From the NCBI RefSeq assembly GCF_000471905.2, contig NW_006494943.1, positions 2,765,616 through 2,829,615 on the forward strand: DNA of 64,000 nucleotides. The letters run 5' to 3'. The notes below the pieces were generated by a model. The model saw only the letters and a list, made by a program, of their open reading frames with translations. It did not search any database and was not told the DNA's origin. The DNA is from Amborella trichopoda (taxonomy: Eukaryota; Streptophyta; Magnoliopsida; Amborellales; Amborellaceae). Shown piece by piece: positions 46,501 through 59,576 of the stretch; the stretch's first letter is position 1, and each line of letters starts with the position of its first letter. Made by a program: the position numbers and the translations under genes.

Positions 46501-47940
46501 CTAGAATAGAAAAACCACAAACATTGTTTGACCATCTTCAAGCTGTCAATATTACAAAATGAGTTTCCTCAAGGTCTGCCTTCGCTCAAGTTAAATTGTC
46601 ATAGGGAATAGTATTTTAGGATGCTGGTTACATCTTCTTGGGCAAATTCCGCAGCTGATAACTTCTCTATAAGCACCTCTATCTTCTATGGTATCACACT
46701 AATTTTTCTCCATATCTGTTCGGCTCTTTATAACACTTAAAAAAGTTTTTTGCAATGGTTACTGTGCTTACCAATGCAGCAGATTTTGGGCCCTCAAGCA
46801 ACAACCTTTCTTTGCGCAGAGAAGAACGGTGGGATCAAATCCATGGAGAGAAGGCCCAGACTCAGAATCAACAGAGACTGTCAAACTCTCTGCAAACGAT
46901 CACATATCAACATAATATACAACCTTGACATATGGAAAGCCAAAGGTACTGATGACACTTTGTGTAGAAATCAATCCAAGAAAGATTTAAGAGATCTTTC
47001 CTTTTTATTTCTTCTACTGAAAACAAGCATTAAAATGAAAAAAATACAATCGGAAAATCTTTTCTTTAAGCTCTTTGATCCCTCATCGATATGTCTCTTT
47101 GTTAAGTCACCAGGATTTCATTATTCAATAATCAATCTTGTTATGCATCATATGTTTCCATGTATTTACGAGTCAATGGGATCTGGTTTGCCGTTTAGAA
47201 CTTTTTTTACAAGCCAATGAACTTCAGAAACATTACTAGGTATGTTAGACATCAAATTTTGAATATCAGCTACTGAGATGAGAAAAACGAAACTACTTTT
47301 AACTGAAACCCAAATTTCTTCAACATAGATCAGCCATTGGAGATTGTAATTACCTACTGGGTGACTCCTTGGTAGAACTGTACCAAAGGTATCATGCTGA
47401 CATCTCCTTGAATGAGATTACTAGAACAATATATCAACGATTTAGACCCAGTGATCAACTCGCCAGAGGAGAAGAAAGAGCACAAAGGGAAAGTCTTTAG
47501 AGGGACTATCCTTTAAAAATGAATTGGTGTGTATTGAAAAACAAGTGAGATTATGTTTTCTTTTTCAAGGAAAGATGATGCAATACTAAGAAAATGAAAA
47601 GGAACTTAATGACAATGAAGCACAAGACCTAGGGACGCCAAATCCGTTGTGCTTGGAGGTTCTCCATATAGATGTCATCAGATTTCTCATCCATTGCTCG
47701 CAATCCACGAGTGATAAGAATACTTGTGAAAATTGAAAGCAACATAAAGGTGTCTTCAAGCGCTTTAAATTTGGATGGAACCTGAATAATAAAGCCATTG
47801 AATGTTTTTTTAAAGAACCCCTTCAAAACCTTTAGTAAACCGTATTTTATGAGTTCTAGTGACATTTAGAACAGTTTTAGAAATGCATGGGAGGTCAAGG
47901 AAAAAGGGAGAAGCTAAAGGAATTCTTTGCCCCAACAAAA

Positions 47941-47973
<33 letters not shown>

Positions 47974-48060
47974 ACACACACACACACACACACGCATACA
48001 CACAAAAGAACCTGTTCACATAAATCAAAATGAACTTTAAGCAGGACTGACAAAAGAGCA
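46501..48060. other. Intergenic, mostly unassigned; SSR at the right
   Basis: The first part may continue the LINE leftover, but I cannot recognise it. The minus-strand frame 47865-47629 (78 residues) has no family match that I know. A CT then CA microsatellite runs from 47941 to about 48003. Confidence 0.4.
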
Positions 48061-48205
48061 ATACCATGCTTCTCCTGTGCATGCTGTCCATAAAATTACG
48101 ACCTCATGATGTGGTATTCAAAATCATTTGTGACATTATATTACAGAAAGAAGATTTTACACAGATCTATACAGAGAACAAACCAAAATTTCAGAGACCA
48201 ATTCA

Positions 48206-51200
48206 TCAAATCACATTTCCAAGACTCAACTCCTCTATATCATCGTCCTCTTCAAATAACTTGAGAAATCGCGCTTGTTCTTCTTCCCTTTTCTTCCTAC
48301 GCCAATACCTGTATAGAGCCATAGCTCCAACAACAGATACACCCAGAACCACAATACTAACAAAGATTGCTACAAATAACTGATGGTTACTCTTGTCTGT
48401 TTCTCGTCTACTTGGAGTAGAACTTCCACTAGAACCTGCAAAAACCATAAGACCGTGCTGGTGTGTAAAAGAGAAGGCCATACACCATCCACAATATGTG
48501 TTCGTATGTAATGGGGTAGTATACCTTTACAAATGCAGGACATGGTAATATGGTTTACAATACTGAACAGTGCCAATATCTGTTCCTGATGATGGATGGT
48601 GAAGATTAACCATCATCCCATATGATGTACATACCCCTGAGAACAGTTAATCTCCAACATCCATCATCAGGAAAGGATGTTGGAAGTCCCTGTGGTGTAC
48701 CACATAACATACACCTCTAACATATGGTGTACTGCTGCATTTATAATGGGGTCAACCACAGTGAAACACAAAAAAAGAAAAATAAAATGCAGAAAAGTAA
48801 GATTGTTCATTGTTGACCTTAGTGATGCCACTGAAAAACTCACCAGATTCAAGTGGTCTGCACTCAGGACACAAAAATGTAGCATTGAACTCTTTATCCT
48901 TAAAGTGACTGTATCTGCCTTCTGGACCCTTGAATTCATCTGGGCAAAGCTCCCACTCATCGAAAGTATCATCAGATAATTTGTCTTTCTCATATAACCC
49001 ACACCTCTTACATTTCTTATCCGGAAGCTCTGTTAGAGGCTGAAGGTAAAACAACGAAAGAAAAATGAAACCATTTTTTTTTTTCCCTAAACACCCAGTG
49101 CTTATGTATGTAAGCCCAAGAAATTCACATAAACTATTGCCTATGCAATATGCAAAAGGCTTCTGATGAATGCACGAGGATATGAAAAAGAGGAGGCCAT
49201 CCATTATCTTTGCTGTGTAACAATCAATAACAAATTATAAGGAAAAAGAAATGTTCAATGCACATCTTTTCATATTGTGCCTTGTCTAGGTTTATTGTAT
49301 GTCAAGATAGACATATTTTATGACTCAGAGTACCCTTTGTAAAGCCATCATTTTAAGTTATGGAGTAAACAATTTTCTTTCCAAGGGTAGGAACTATTCC
49401 TACAGATCTTATAACTAAGGGTTAGTATACCATACACCAGTGTTGTATGTATACAGCACAAAGGACAAGATCAGTGCCATTTCATGATGATGGATCGTGA
49501 AACCTCCATAGTACATGTCAGCAAGTTAGGTTAAAATCCAGAATCCATAGTTAAAAACAGATTGTAGATTTCATTGGTGTGCCACATACAACATGGAACT
49601 GGTATATGGTATAGTTACAACAACTAAAGCCGAGAAAGTCAATCTAAGCCATCTATGAGTCAACTACATGAATTCGTGATGATTGAACTTATTACATGAA
49701 TTAGATCAGATTATCTATTTTGTTTTAGTTATTATGTAGTGGATGATAGTTAGCAATCCATTGAAAAGGAAAGGAACAACTGCCCTGATCTTTACATTGT
49801 TACATAAAGACGCTGCTGAAAAAAAAATACAAATTTGGACTGAAGATGATTAGAGCCATACATAAAATAGGGATCTAAGATTAGAAAGCTGACATGCTAA
49901 ATGTCTGAAGCTTGAGAAAGAGCGGAGCAAAAAAATAGCTAAAATGTGGTAATCTATAAAACTTCAAAAAGAAGGATCCCCATATTTATGTTTATGAACT
50001 TTTTAAACTGTAGAAGAGAACCTATTGGAAGACAGCCATATTTACCATTCATTATTAAGTAGCCAACAGCACATGCTTTGCAATGTGATCGCAGAATCGA
50101 GTTATTATATTGAAATTCCTTTATAAGAGTAAATTGTTACAACAAAAGAAATAATGAAATACATGTGATGTTGGGTTTTTGTGCCTTTAAAAGACCTTAG
50201 CTCTTGTATGAACCCATGTAAGCATTCATGCTATTAGTGAAATCAAGGTCTAAAAAAATGGCGATCTGAATAAGTGGAACCGGTCAATCCAGATCAGGAA
50301 CCAGAGGGGGCATCCCAGTTCCACCAAAATATCGGGAATTAGTTAGTTCCTTCAAGGAACCAGCCACCTCCCCTGTTTTTACTTTTTTGTTTCTAACAAA
50401 TTTTATTTATTTGAAGTTTTTTTCATTCACGCCCTTTCCAATTGAGCAATTTCCTTGTTTATAAATCATTTTTAATGTTATTACTTTTAAAAAAAAATTA
50501 TTCACCAAGAGACCTACACATCCATGTGGATGGCCCCTTGGTGTGATGGGGTATAAACCCTAACTTTAGTTGTCTTTTATAGAGAAACTCCCCCAAGTTT
50601 CACCCACATCCCCGATATGGGATAAAACAAACCTAGCTAAAAGAAGGGGAAACTGTATCCCAACATTAGTTGTCTTTTATAGAAAAAACTTTTGTAAGTT
50701 TCACATCACATCCCGATTTGCGATAAAACAAACCTAGCCAAAATAAGTGGAAACCGTATCATGCCTATAGTCTGCATTTTGCTTCGTTACTTTTTGAGTT
50801 TTGTGCTTGTTATTACAATCTACCGTTTGATTTTGTGCTTGTTATTTGAGAAAATAACAAATAAAATTGAGTTTAAAGCAATATGAAATTTAAATTTTCA
50901 ATTCATAGTGCAAGTAAACAACTAAACAAGTAATATTAATGACCCATATAACAATAAGCCATCACTAATTTGACAAAAATAACAAATAAAATTGAATTTA
51001 AAGAAATTTCTAAAACTTGCTTTTAATAATTTTTTTAACAAATGACAAATTATCAGTAATATTTCATGTTCTTCAATAAAATGAGTTTTTTAAAGTTATT
51101 TGAAAACATACACCATTTAAATAGTCTTTTCAAAAGATAAAAATGTTTTTATAGAAAATGTATTTATCATAGAGTTATGGATAATTTAAGTAGTAAAATA

Positions 51201-54200
51201 CCAACTAGGGATATAGTTACACAATGCCCAACACCCTATCCAACCAAGCACAAAATCAAACCTCAGCTCTCAATAAACCACATCAATGTTATGAAATCAA
51301 TTGTCCTCTCTCTATGGAAAGGCATGTTAGTATCATAATATTGTTATCAGAAATCACAAAATTTACTCTCCCTCATTCTTCAATAAAAGTCACAAAAATG
51401 AGTATAAAAAATTTTAAAGACGTATTGTATCAAAATTAATATTAATTAGATACTAGGACTAGAAACAACATCTCAATATTCATGTACTTTTTCCAAATAT
51501 TGAAAGTCCATAATGCACTACCCCCATTTTAGTTTTTTTGGGAAAATCAAAAAGTAATATTTAAATACTTTTTTGAAATTATTTTAAGGCTAGATCGGGC
51601 CGATGCACTGATCCGGACAGGTTTTCGGGATGGGGAATCCGGATCACTAATCTATTTTTCTTTTTAAACATCGAGTGAAGTAAGGTGAGACACCTCAGTT
51701 CAAATGGGGTATGGATTGGTTCATGAGGGACCAATGCACTTTAGGGTCATGAGGACCTTAGAGTGAGATGGCATGGGTGCCATTGGCTCACGAAGCTTTG
51801 CAATCTGAGAGCAAGGCCGATTGACTCAAAACCCCAGGGACCCTAGGCTCTAGAGGGGCATGAACCCTAATACATCATGTCGAGGAAGATAATTGGGACA
51901 TCCCATATTAAGGTCAGAGTGAGCCCAATGGTCAGTAGCCAAGAGGAAAGGGTACTCCTACATCAAGGTTGGATGCCTATGATGGCAAGGGCCAGAACCT
52001 TGGTGTAACACCCCTATGGCATGCACACATTGTAGCCGCACTTTAGGGAAAAGACCCATGACGTCTATGCATGCATGCGCTGAGAGTGGATCCCTTTTTT
52101 CTTTTTCTTTTTCTTTTTTGGGTAAGTCAATGGGTGAGAAGGCCCTCTACGCTTTTTTTTTTTAAACTAGCATATATTTAAAGTGGTAAGTCGGTGGAGA
52201 TTTGGGCCCCTACCCTTTGGTGAGAATGGAGTCAGAGACATCACCATGGGGCTCGACAATATTAACTCTAAGGCCCCAAGCCATTCGCAGAAAAGTGGTA
52301 AGTCAGTGGGGATTTGGGCACTTGTCCTTTCGTGAGAATGGAATTAGAGACCTCACCATGGGGCTCGGCAATACTACCGCCAAGGCCCCAAGCCATTCTC
52401 AGAAGTAGCAAGTCAATGGGGATTTGGGCCCCTGCCCTTTGGTGAGAATGGAATCAGAGACCTCAAGATGAGGCTCAGCAATACTACGGCCAAGGCTCCA
52501 GGCCATTCTCAATTTTGGGTGAGTCAGTAGGGAGAGGGCCCCACCCTTGGCAAGAACTAAGTTTAGAACATAGCGCTGTACATCGTCAAGCGTTAAATAG
52601 TGCACATGTTTGGATTGACATAACTTATTCTTTGATGGGTGCCTAAAATCCATATTGGCCTTGTAATCGACTAACTTTTATAGGCCAATTATGAGCCCCT
52701 GCGAGAGATATGGGACATGGGTCTTGTTAGGTTATATTTGAGATGTAGAGTGTGTTTACATGTTTGACAAACATGGATTTCCAGCTTATAAGTTGATGCA
52801 TCATCACATCATATGTATGTTCTTTTAGGTTTCTCCCAATATTTTAAATACCTTTTTCTCTGTGAGTCACCTCAAAATTTTGACTGCTTTGTTCAGAAAC
52901 GAGAGAAGGCTCTGCATGGATTATCTTTTTATCCACTCCAGAGACTAATATAATAAATTTGTCCTTTGCAAAATACATAGAAACCTAAATGGATCAGGGC
53001 ATGCTGGACACATGTGGCCACATCCCTTAAGTGGGTCACATGGGGCCCATTGGCCAAGGTTCCATGTGGCCATGAGGTCTTAAGATGAAGGACACACTAG
53101 CCATAGGTCCCATGTCAATTCTAATAAGCCCTCCGAATACTAATAGGATTTGACACCCCATGTGTTTGAGGTTTCCTTCGTTTCCCAAACCTTTGGAATA
53201 CTTTACAAAGTCACTAGAAATATTTTTATGTAGGAGTCCTCTGGATTTATCATTGTGAAAGGCTTTCCAATTCCTAGTGGTAATAGAAAACTGGTTTGAA
53301 TTCTTAAAATGAAATGCTTTGTGAATAGGAATTTGAAAGTGTGTGGGATAAGGACAACAAAGACGATGGTTAATTACGATTTTCATATTCTAAGGGCTAG
53401 ATTTGAAGAACGACAGACAGATTAAATACATCTCTCACCGTACAAATTTCTTAGAAACCCGAGGGGAGGAGGAACCCCAAGAGAGAAGAGTGTAGCTTTC
53501 TTCTCTACTGTCACATCCCAGGGTTGCAGTTCCCCAAAAGAAGTTAGAGAAAGAATATTGCCAAGTCACATTCTTCCACTACTGATAGGAGACTCAGCAC
53601 CAAGTCTTTAGATGTGATTGAACGTAACTCTCACAGTATGTTTTCCCATTGTTTTGTGTTTGTTTACTGTAGCCATTGCAGAACGTGGCAGCAACCTAGT
53701 ATTTAGGTGTCAATCTTGTATGCTTTTCATGTTGTATTGTACTATCAAAGTGTATGAAAGAATATAGCAACACCTGTAAAGAGGGGTTGTCGATATATAG
53801 AATGGTCGTGTTAGAAATATTTTTGAATTATATATGTCATGCAGCATTTTAGTTTTTCACAGGTGATAGAGAGTCATCGTCTAGACCAGTGTCGCCCAAC
53901 CTAAGTGTCGATACCACTCTAGGATCTCTCTTTAGTACTCCTAGAGAGGGATCTCAATGGGATCTCGATCCCCATTTTTTGGGGTCTCAATTCCCCCTTC
54001 ATAGAGATAGCTCCTAATAACTTGAAAGGGAAACAACAGGCCAAGACAATGATTGATTTAGATCTTAGTTGAAATATTGTAAAGCGCAAATTTCCCAAAA
54101 TAGCAGGTGATTAGATGTTGTAAAGTGTGAAATTGTAAATAAAGATTTGTATGAACAAAAAATCAGCTCGGCATCTCCCTTTTATTGCTATAGGTTATCC

Positions 54201-56621
54201 CAATGTGCCTCATTATGTTCTTTAGTAGGGATTAATGTTACATAGACTACTCCTTAAAGCAATATAAAAATTATTTATTTATCAAATAAAAATTAAGTAA
54301 TAAATAACTACTTTCTTCTTGCCCAGTTTTTGCGTAACTCTTTTTTGTTGTGTTTTGTAGGATATTGGATTTTAAAATTTTTAATAAAATTTCTAACTTT
54401 TAATATTTAATTTATCAATTGAAAATTGTGTACAGAATGCAGTCTAGACCTAGGTAGTTTCTTGCCTGTGTCAATATGTCAACTATAATTTGGATCATTA
54501 GCAATACAATTCAATAAAATTATTTAATCAGAATAAGAGAAACATCGTATATTTCTACAAAAATGGAAAAGCATGGGTAATGACACCTATAACTTACTTA
54601 AATCAGTTTGTTCCGCACTATCTATACAAGTACCAGATGTTCATCATTTATGACATATTATTTTACATTCTAAACCTTCTCTAACAGTCCATGTAAGATT
54701 TACTCATATACAACAACTATTCCCTTACATGGCACTTAACATATTAGCTTACAAAAGATAAATGCTCATCATTTGAACAAAGTTTGTAGAATGCAATTAA
54801 ACAATATAGCCAACTGAGATTCGCACAAACCTGCCAAGATTCTTCGCCTTTAAAAGTATACAACGAGTGCTTATCTTTCACATCGGGTAGAAAAGTTTTG
54901 TTCTCCCCTTGACACTGAAAGTAAATATTTGGTTTAGCACCAAACCACTCATGGGTTTTAAAAATCATAACTGACTCCAAGGAAACAATCCTAGATGAAA
55001 GTGTGCCTGCCATTGAAACAATGATATGAGAATCATTCCTAAGAGTATTTCTTGGATAAATGCAAAAGCCTTCATTGGAAGATACAAGAAATTCATGGCA
55101 AATATAAACATGGGTAACAAAGAAAAATAAAGCCCCATTCAGCCTGCAGAACAACTCGAACAACTAAACTGCTGCCATTTTAGTGGCATTTCCTTAAGAA
55201 GATGGGTTAAGGGAGTTCATGAAATAGTGAAGCAGACCAAGTTGGGCAATTTTCATTACAAGGCTGGAGAACAAAACTGACATGTTCCCAAAATTTGGTC
55301 CATCCAAATCAGCATGTGTGATGCTCATTCTCTGTCTATTTTCTCATTGGCCTGTAATTAACAAAGAAAACTTAATCTACCAAAAAGTATTAGTGTCCAG
55401 AACAAAATATTCTCCCTTTTGACATAATCAACTAACAGTTCGTTGTTCTAACTGCAGTATTTTATTGATTCACTCATATTACTCCAATCTTGTAGTCAAA
55501 GTATACTCCAACCACCTATTTCCCTATTATAAAAAGTCTAATATGAAATGCATTTCTCTTCTAATTCGGACATCTGTATAATTTAGCAATTTAAGCATTG
55601 TATCCGTTCAGACTATGTAATTATGAGATTTCTCATAAGGAAATTTTTCAATCAAGAACTGTTGGTTTCAACACTTTTTCATTTATTAATTAATTCGAAA
55701 ATACTATTATAAAGGGAATCGAGCTGGGGCTTGATTGGTGAACTGTTGAATTTAGCAAAGCTAAAATCCAAGTTCGATTTAAACCACTGAACCACCCAAA
55801 AAAATAAAAAGAAAACAAAAACTACTATTATAAACAATTATAGAAACTGTTATAAATCACAACATTCCCTCTTTGGACATTACTTAATATAACTCCACAC
55901 CAGAACTCCTCTTCTCAGACTATATTAAATCGAAGTCAACCAGAATTCTATTAATTTTGGGCTTCAAACCATGAATCCATCAATTATGTTCCCTCTGGAA
56001 CCAACCAGAATTTATTTCAACATTTTTTGAAATAATAACTACGTGTAAAATTCCTATGGAGAGGAGGAGACAGAGAGAGAGATGGAAATTTATTGCCATT
56101 ACCAGGTGGATATCAAGATTGACCCTTACTCTACCAATCAATGGGTCAGCGAGTGAGAATTGTACCTTAAAGCTAAAACAATACCAAATTGCCCCATTCG
56201 CCAGGACACTCAAAATCCCTTCATCCTTTAAAAGATCCCCATTTTTCTTAAACAGAGCAACTAATAAAAATAGAAACATGAATTGATTACATTGACACCA
56301 AATCGAAAATTCAAAATCATTTCACAACATGGATTAATGAATACACCCCGTTGAGTTCTTACAGCAAAATTAACCAAATCCTTGGAAAGAACAAGAGACT
56401 GGAAGAGAACCCCAATTCACGCGGGAAAGACAAAAGAACCAAGCCATGGAAGCAAATTTAAAGACCCAGATCAACCCAAAACCTTGGAAGGAAGGAAATA
56501 AAGAAAGAAAGAAATAGAGCCCAATTCATGTTACAAAGAAAGAAGAGCCAGGAAGAGAGAGACCTGATGGCAAGTGTAGCAAGAGGATTGAGAAGAGAAG
56601 AATTTCCGCAATTCGAGACAT
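48206..56621 (-). CDS. DUF7953-type single-pass membrane protein, four exons
   Basis: The CDS joins 56621-56564, 55006-54831, 49039-48844 and 48435-48206 (660 bases, 219 residues plus stop). Junctions are all GT-AG (CATCAG/GTCTCT, ATGGCAG/GCACAC, TTGGCAG/GTTTGT, ACCTTCAG/CCTC, AATCTG/GTGAGT, TTTGCAG/GTTCT) and every phase matches. Residues 1-20 form a signal peptide (MSRIAEILLFSILLLHLPSG). The lumenal domain has THEWF at 37-41, Cys 51, 88, 91, 110, 135 and 138 (CKRC and CPEC pairs) and N-glycosylation sites at Asn55 and Asn130. A membrane helix spans about 163-188. The basic cytoplasmic tail ends in an acidic patch. I recall the Arabidopsis relative as At3g13410, of unknown function. No lesion is seen. 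Confidence 0.93.
48436..48843 (-). other. Intron 3 of the DUF7953 gene
   Basis: This 408 bp intron in phase 1 separates the lumenal cysteine domain from the linker and membrane helix. Nothing else is seen in it. Confidence 0.9.
50561..50760 (+). repeat. 100 bp tandem duplication in intron 2
   Basis: Copies at 50561-50660 and 50661-50760 share TTAGTTGTCTTTTATAGA, AAGTTTCAC, and GATAAAACAAACCTAGC. Each ends GGAAACYGTATC. Confidence 0.85.
52185..52560 (+). repeat. 111 bp tandem repeat in intron 2, about 3.4 copies
   Basis: Units start at 52185, 52297, 52408 and 52518 (partial). Each carries AAGTCRRTGGRGATTTGGGC, GTGAGAATGGARTYAGAGAC, ATGGGGCTCGRCAATA-like text and GGCYCCARGCCATTC. A diverged half unit lies just upstream at about 52121. 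It is GC-rich compared with the rest of the intron. Confidence 0.9.
55007..56563 (-). other. Intron 1 of the DUF7953 gene
   Basis: This 1557 bp phase 1 intron splits a glycine codon at the end of the signal peptide. No feature is recognised inside. A longer open frame running upstream of exon 2 to 55163 is intronic read-through. Confidence 0.85.
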
Positions 56622-56836
56622 GGGAGATGATCCGAGCTTCTTCCTGATCGATCGCCCCAGAAAAACCAGCTCAGATGGGGAATTGATTGATCATATTTCA
56701 AGCACTTGTTCTCTATGCACATGCATATGATTAATGGAGAATTGAGATTCGATTTTTAAAATTGAAACTAGACAGGGTCAATGGAGATCGGCTATTAAGA
56801 TCGAAAGCGATGGTACGTTTGCTTGGTTTGGCCGAG

Positions 56837-56845
56837 ATATTTATG
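56837..56845 (-). promoter_or_regulatory. Candidate TATA box of the DUF7953 gene
   Basis: The minus strand reads CATAAATAT about 220 bases upstream of the start codon. It lies only 20 bases from the end of the MITE at 56866. The leader that follows is unremarkable. This is a positional guess. Confidence 0.4.
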
Positions 56846-56865
56846 CCGAAAAATCATTTACGCAA

Positions 56866-56930
56866 AAAGAAAAAGTTTATATAAGGCTAGGCTTCTTCTC
56901 TGGTGAGGAATTCAAAAATCACTAAGGATT

Positions 56931-56969
<39 letters not shown>

Positions 56970-57338
56970 GGTTAATACATTAAAATATATAATTAAAATG
57001 TATCTCTAAAATTCTTTTAAAAAATTTATTTTGATGTTGGAAAAACATCGGTTGATCATCTCAATGTTGAGATTTATAGACAGAGAGAGAAAAAAAAAAA
57101 GAGATTTAAAATTTTAAAAATAGTACATCTTGCAACACATTATTTGGACAGTCTATTTTCAAGAATTACATGATTCTATAGATTTACTTGAATTGAACCA
57201 TTTTTAAAATATAAAATTTTATAATTAGAGATAAAAATATATTCTCAAACTATCCTAAGACTGTTGTATACCAAAATAAGTGTAGATAAGCACATTACTT
57301 TGATTGTTTAAGACTGCAGCCTTATGAAAACCATACCC
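56866..57338. mobile_element. MITE family X copy upstream of the DUF7953 gene
   Basis: The left end AAAAAGTTTATATAAGGCTA and the reversed right end GGGTATGGTTTTCATAAGGC form the family's inverted ends. The flanks are TTTACGCAA (56857-56865) and TTTATGTAA (57339-57347), a 9 bp duplication in which both differences are C to T. A (TA)n run has expanded at about 56935-56962. Confidence 0.75.
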
Positions 57339-57354
57339 TTTATGTAACGGCAGG

Positions 57355-57565
57355 TTTAAAAATAGTGCATCACAACGCGTTTCTAGACCCTCCAAGTTTA
57401 AGATTTTTTAGTGCTTATAGATCTGCATGATCTTTAATACTTTTGGAGATTTAAATTTCAGCATAAAATACATTTTTTAGCTATCATAACAATTTTTGAA
57501 ACTAAAGTAACCATTTTGCGTGGATCTTTGAGGTGCACCTTACTTTTTTAGTATAAAATTGACAC
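57355..57565. mobile_element. Partial copy of MITE family X
   Basis: Internal blocks of the family are present (AATAGTGCATCACAACG, ATAGATCTGCATGATC, TAGCTATCATAACAATTTTT). It ends ACACCTTATAGAAA. It lies directly beside the previous copy and lacks a left terminus. Confidence 0.5.
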
Positions 57566-57788
57566 CTTATAGAAATCACACACACACCTATGTACAAATA
57601 GCTTATATAATGGGATATATAAAATTCAATAGTGGTTACGTCGAAACACAATGGCAAGATGGGACTTAAAGAAAGATCCATTACGAGAAATTTTAGGGAT
57701 ATGAGTGAACCGACATATCCAAATGAAGAGTGTTCTTATTCAAATGGATATGGTTATGGTATGACATGGTATATGGAAATGTTTTATG

Positions 57789-59520
57789 CAGTTATTATTA
57801 TCATCACCATCCGAGTCTTATCCCAACCATTTGGGTCAGCTACCCAAATCCTATTATAACATTCTTATCTATCATACTCTCAATAAGACCATAGGTCATC
57901 ATATATCTTCTCATTACTTCTATCAATGTTCTTTTGAACTTTTTTTTTGCTTTTTTAGAACCTTCCACTTGAACCAAATTGACCCTTTCTGATTAGTGTT
58001 ATATTAAGTATGTGTTACATATATCTCACTTAAGTCTACTTTTTCTCATCTTATCACCTATTGGAACCACCCCTTAATCCCTTTGCATTTATCCATTAAG
58101 AATTATATCATTTATTGTCTTGCCACTCATCTATCTCAACATTCTCATCTCACCTGCACTCATGTTATAGATATGTTGTTTGTTGACCACCAGCATTATG
58201 TCTCATAAAGCATGGTTGGTCTTACAACAGTCCTACAAAATATCTCCTTCAATTTCATTGGCATTGCAGTGATCACATAAAATTCCAACTGCACATCTCC
58301 ACTTCACCCACCTAGCTGTAATTCTACATGTGATATCTTCCCCAATCTCTCCATTCTCCTAGATTATCGATCCAAGATAAAATAGTCTCATTTAGGTATT
58401 TCTTAGCCATCATTCTTAACTACGTACTTGCTTCTATTCCTATTATTATTAAGCTTGCAGTCTATGTATTCTTTCGTATGCTGGCTAATTTTAAAACCTC
58501 TGAAGCATCCCTCCAAAGCTCTAACTTTATGTTGATGCTGCCTCTACTCTCATCAATAAAAATTATATAATCCGCGAATAATATACACCGCAATACCTCA
58601 TTTGGTAGATGCTTAATTAACTCATCCATAATCAAAACAAAGAGATATGAGCTCAATACTATTCCCTGATGTAAGCTTACTATCACTGAAAACTCACTTG
58701 TCTCTCCACTAGCTATTCTCATACTAATTAGTGCTCCCTCATGCATATCTCTCACAACATCAATATATCCTCTAGAGACTCCTTTATTTTTCAACACCTA
58801 TCAAATTAACTTTCTATCTACTTTAGTGTGTGCTTTCTCTAAATAAATAAATACTATACAGAGGTCTCTTTCTTTCTCCATAAACTTCTCGTCAATTGCC
58901 TAAGTAGGAAACTGACCTCAATTATCCACCTTCCTAGCATCAAACCAAATTGATTTTTGATATATTCATTTTATGTCTTAGTTGTCGTTCAATCACTCTC
59001 TTCTATAGCTTCACAGTGTGGCTTATAAATGTTTTATTCAATAATAGTGAGGATTTTACAAGATATTCAATTGGATTACATGCTCCCGTATTTCTATACT
59101 CGGGCAGAAACCCTGGAGTTCCACACGAATTTGCCAATTTTCTATCAGTTCTAAAGTGAATCTCTAAGTCATTTGTATGACGAAATTCCTTTTAAGTACA
59201 ATATACGCCTTCATAAGCTAAATGAAAGTAAAATGATTAATTTAGCATCATACCTATGGTCATAAACCTTCTCATGTGTCCTAAAGCATGTTAGGACACG
59301 ACATACCCTTCGCCCTCCCTCTAAGCAACACCTTATTTGTGGCTAGGGCAGTTGAATTCTCTAACATGGGGCTTTTTATATTTACAATAGGAAAAGTTCA
59401 CATAAATAGACCTGTATATGTTATCATGGGCGCCCTGACATCTGCATCATTTAATGCGATTGAACAGTGCACATCATACCAGAAATCCCCTTCGTGTAAA
59501 CCTACTTAATAGTTTTGAAC
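57789..59520 (-). mobile_element. RTE-clade LINE, 5'-truncated and degenerate
   Basis: The 3' end (left) reads on the minus strand TGACCCAAATGGTTGGGATA then AGACTCGGATGGTGATGATAA, the usual tail of plant RTE LINEs. The RT frame 58797-58462 has KGVSRGYIDVV, EGALISMRIASGETSEF, SLHQGIVLSSYLFVLIMDEL and CILFADYIIFIDES. The catalytic FADD is FADY. Upstream fragments (58850-59160) read as VFIYLEKAHTKVDRK, NQFGLMLGR and LPEYRNTG. Downstream ones read as GEISHVELQLG-like and RTVVRPTMLYET. Many frame breaks. Confidence 0.85.
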
Positions 59521-59576
59521 ACTAAATATCCTTCCTCTCCAATATACTACTTATGTACTTGGGGATATTTTAGGTA

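Larger units (their letters stand above)
49040..54830 (-). other. Intron 2 of the DUF7953 gene (5.8 kb)
   Basis: This phase 0 intron begins GTTTGTGCG and ends TTTTACCTTCAG. It is far longer than the coding sequence. It holds two tandem repeats (50561-50760 and 52185-52560) and a GATCCGGACAGG/TTTTCGGGATGGG segment at 51590-51650 that resembles 20060-20130. Otherwise it is AT-rich. I see no intact transposon or nested gene. Confidence 0.85.

Noticed and set aside
54744..55163. ATG at 55163 as the start of the DUF7953 protein
   Set aside because: The upstream part of this frame lacks a good signal peptide and is not like the family. Splicing exon 1 (56564-56621) to 55006 gives a proper signal peptide with matching phase.
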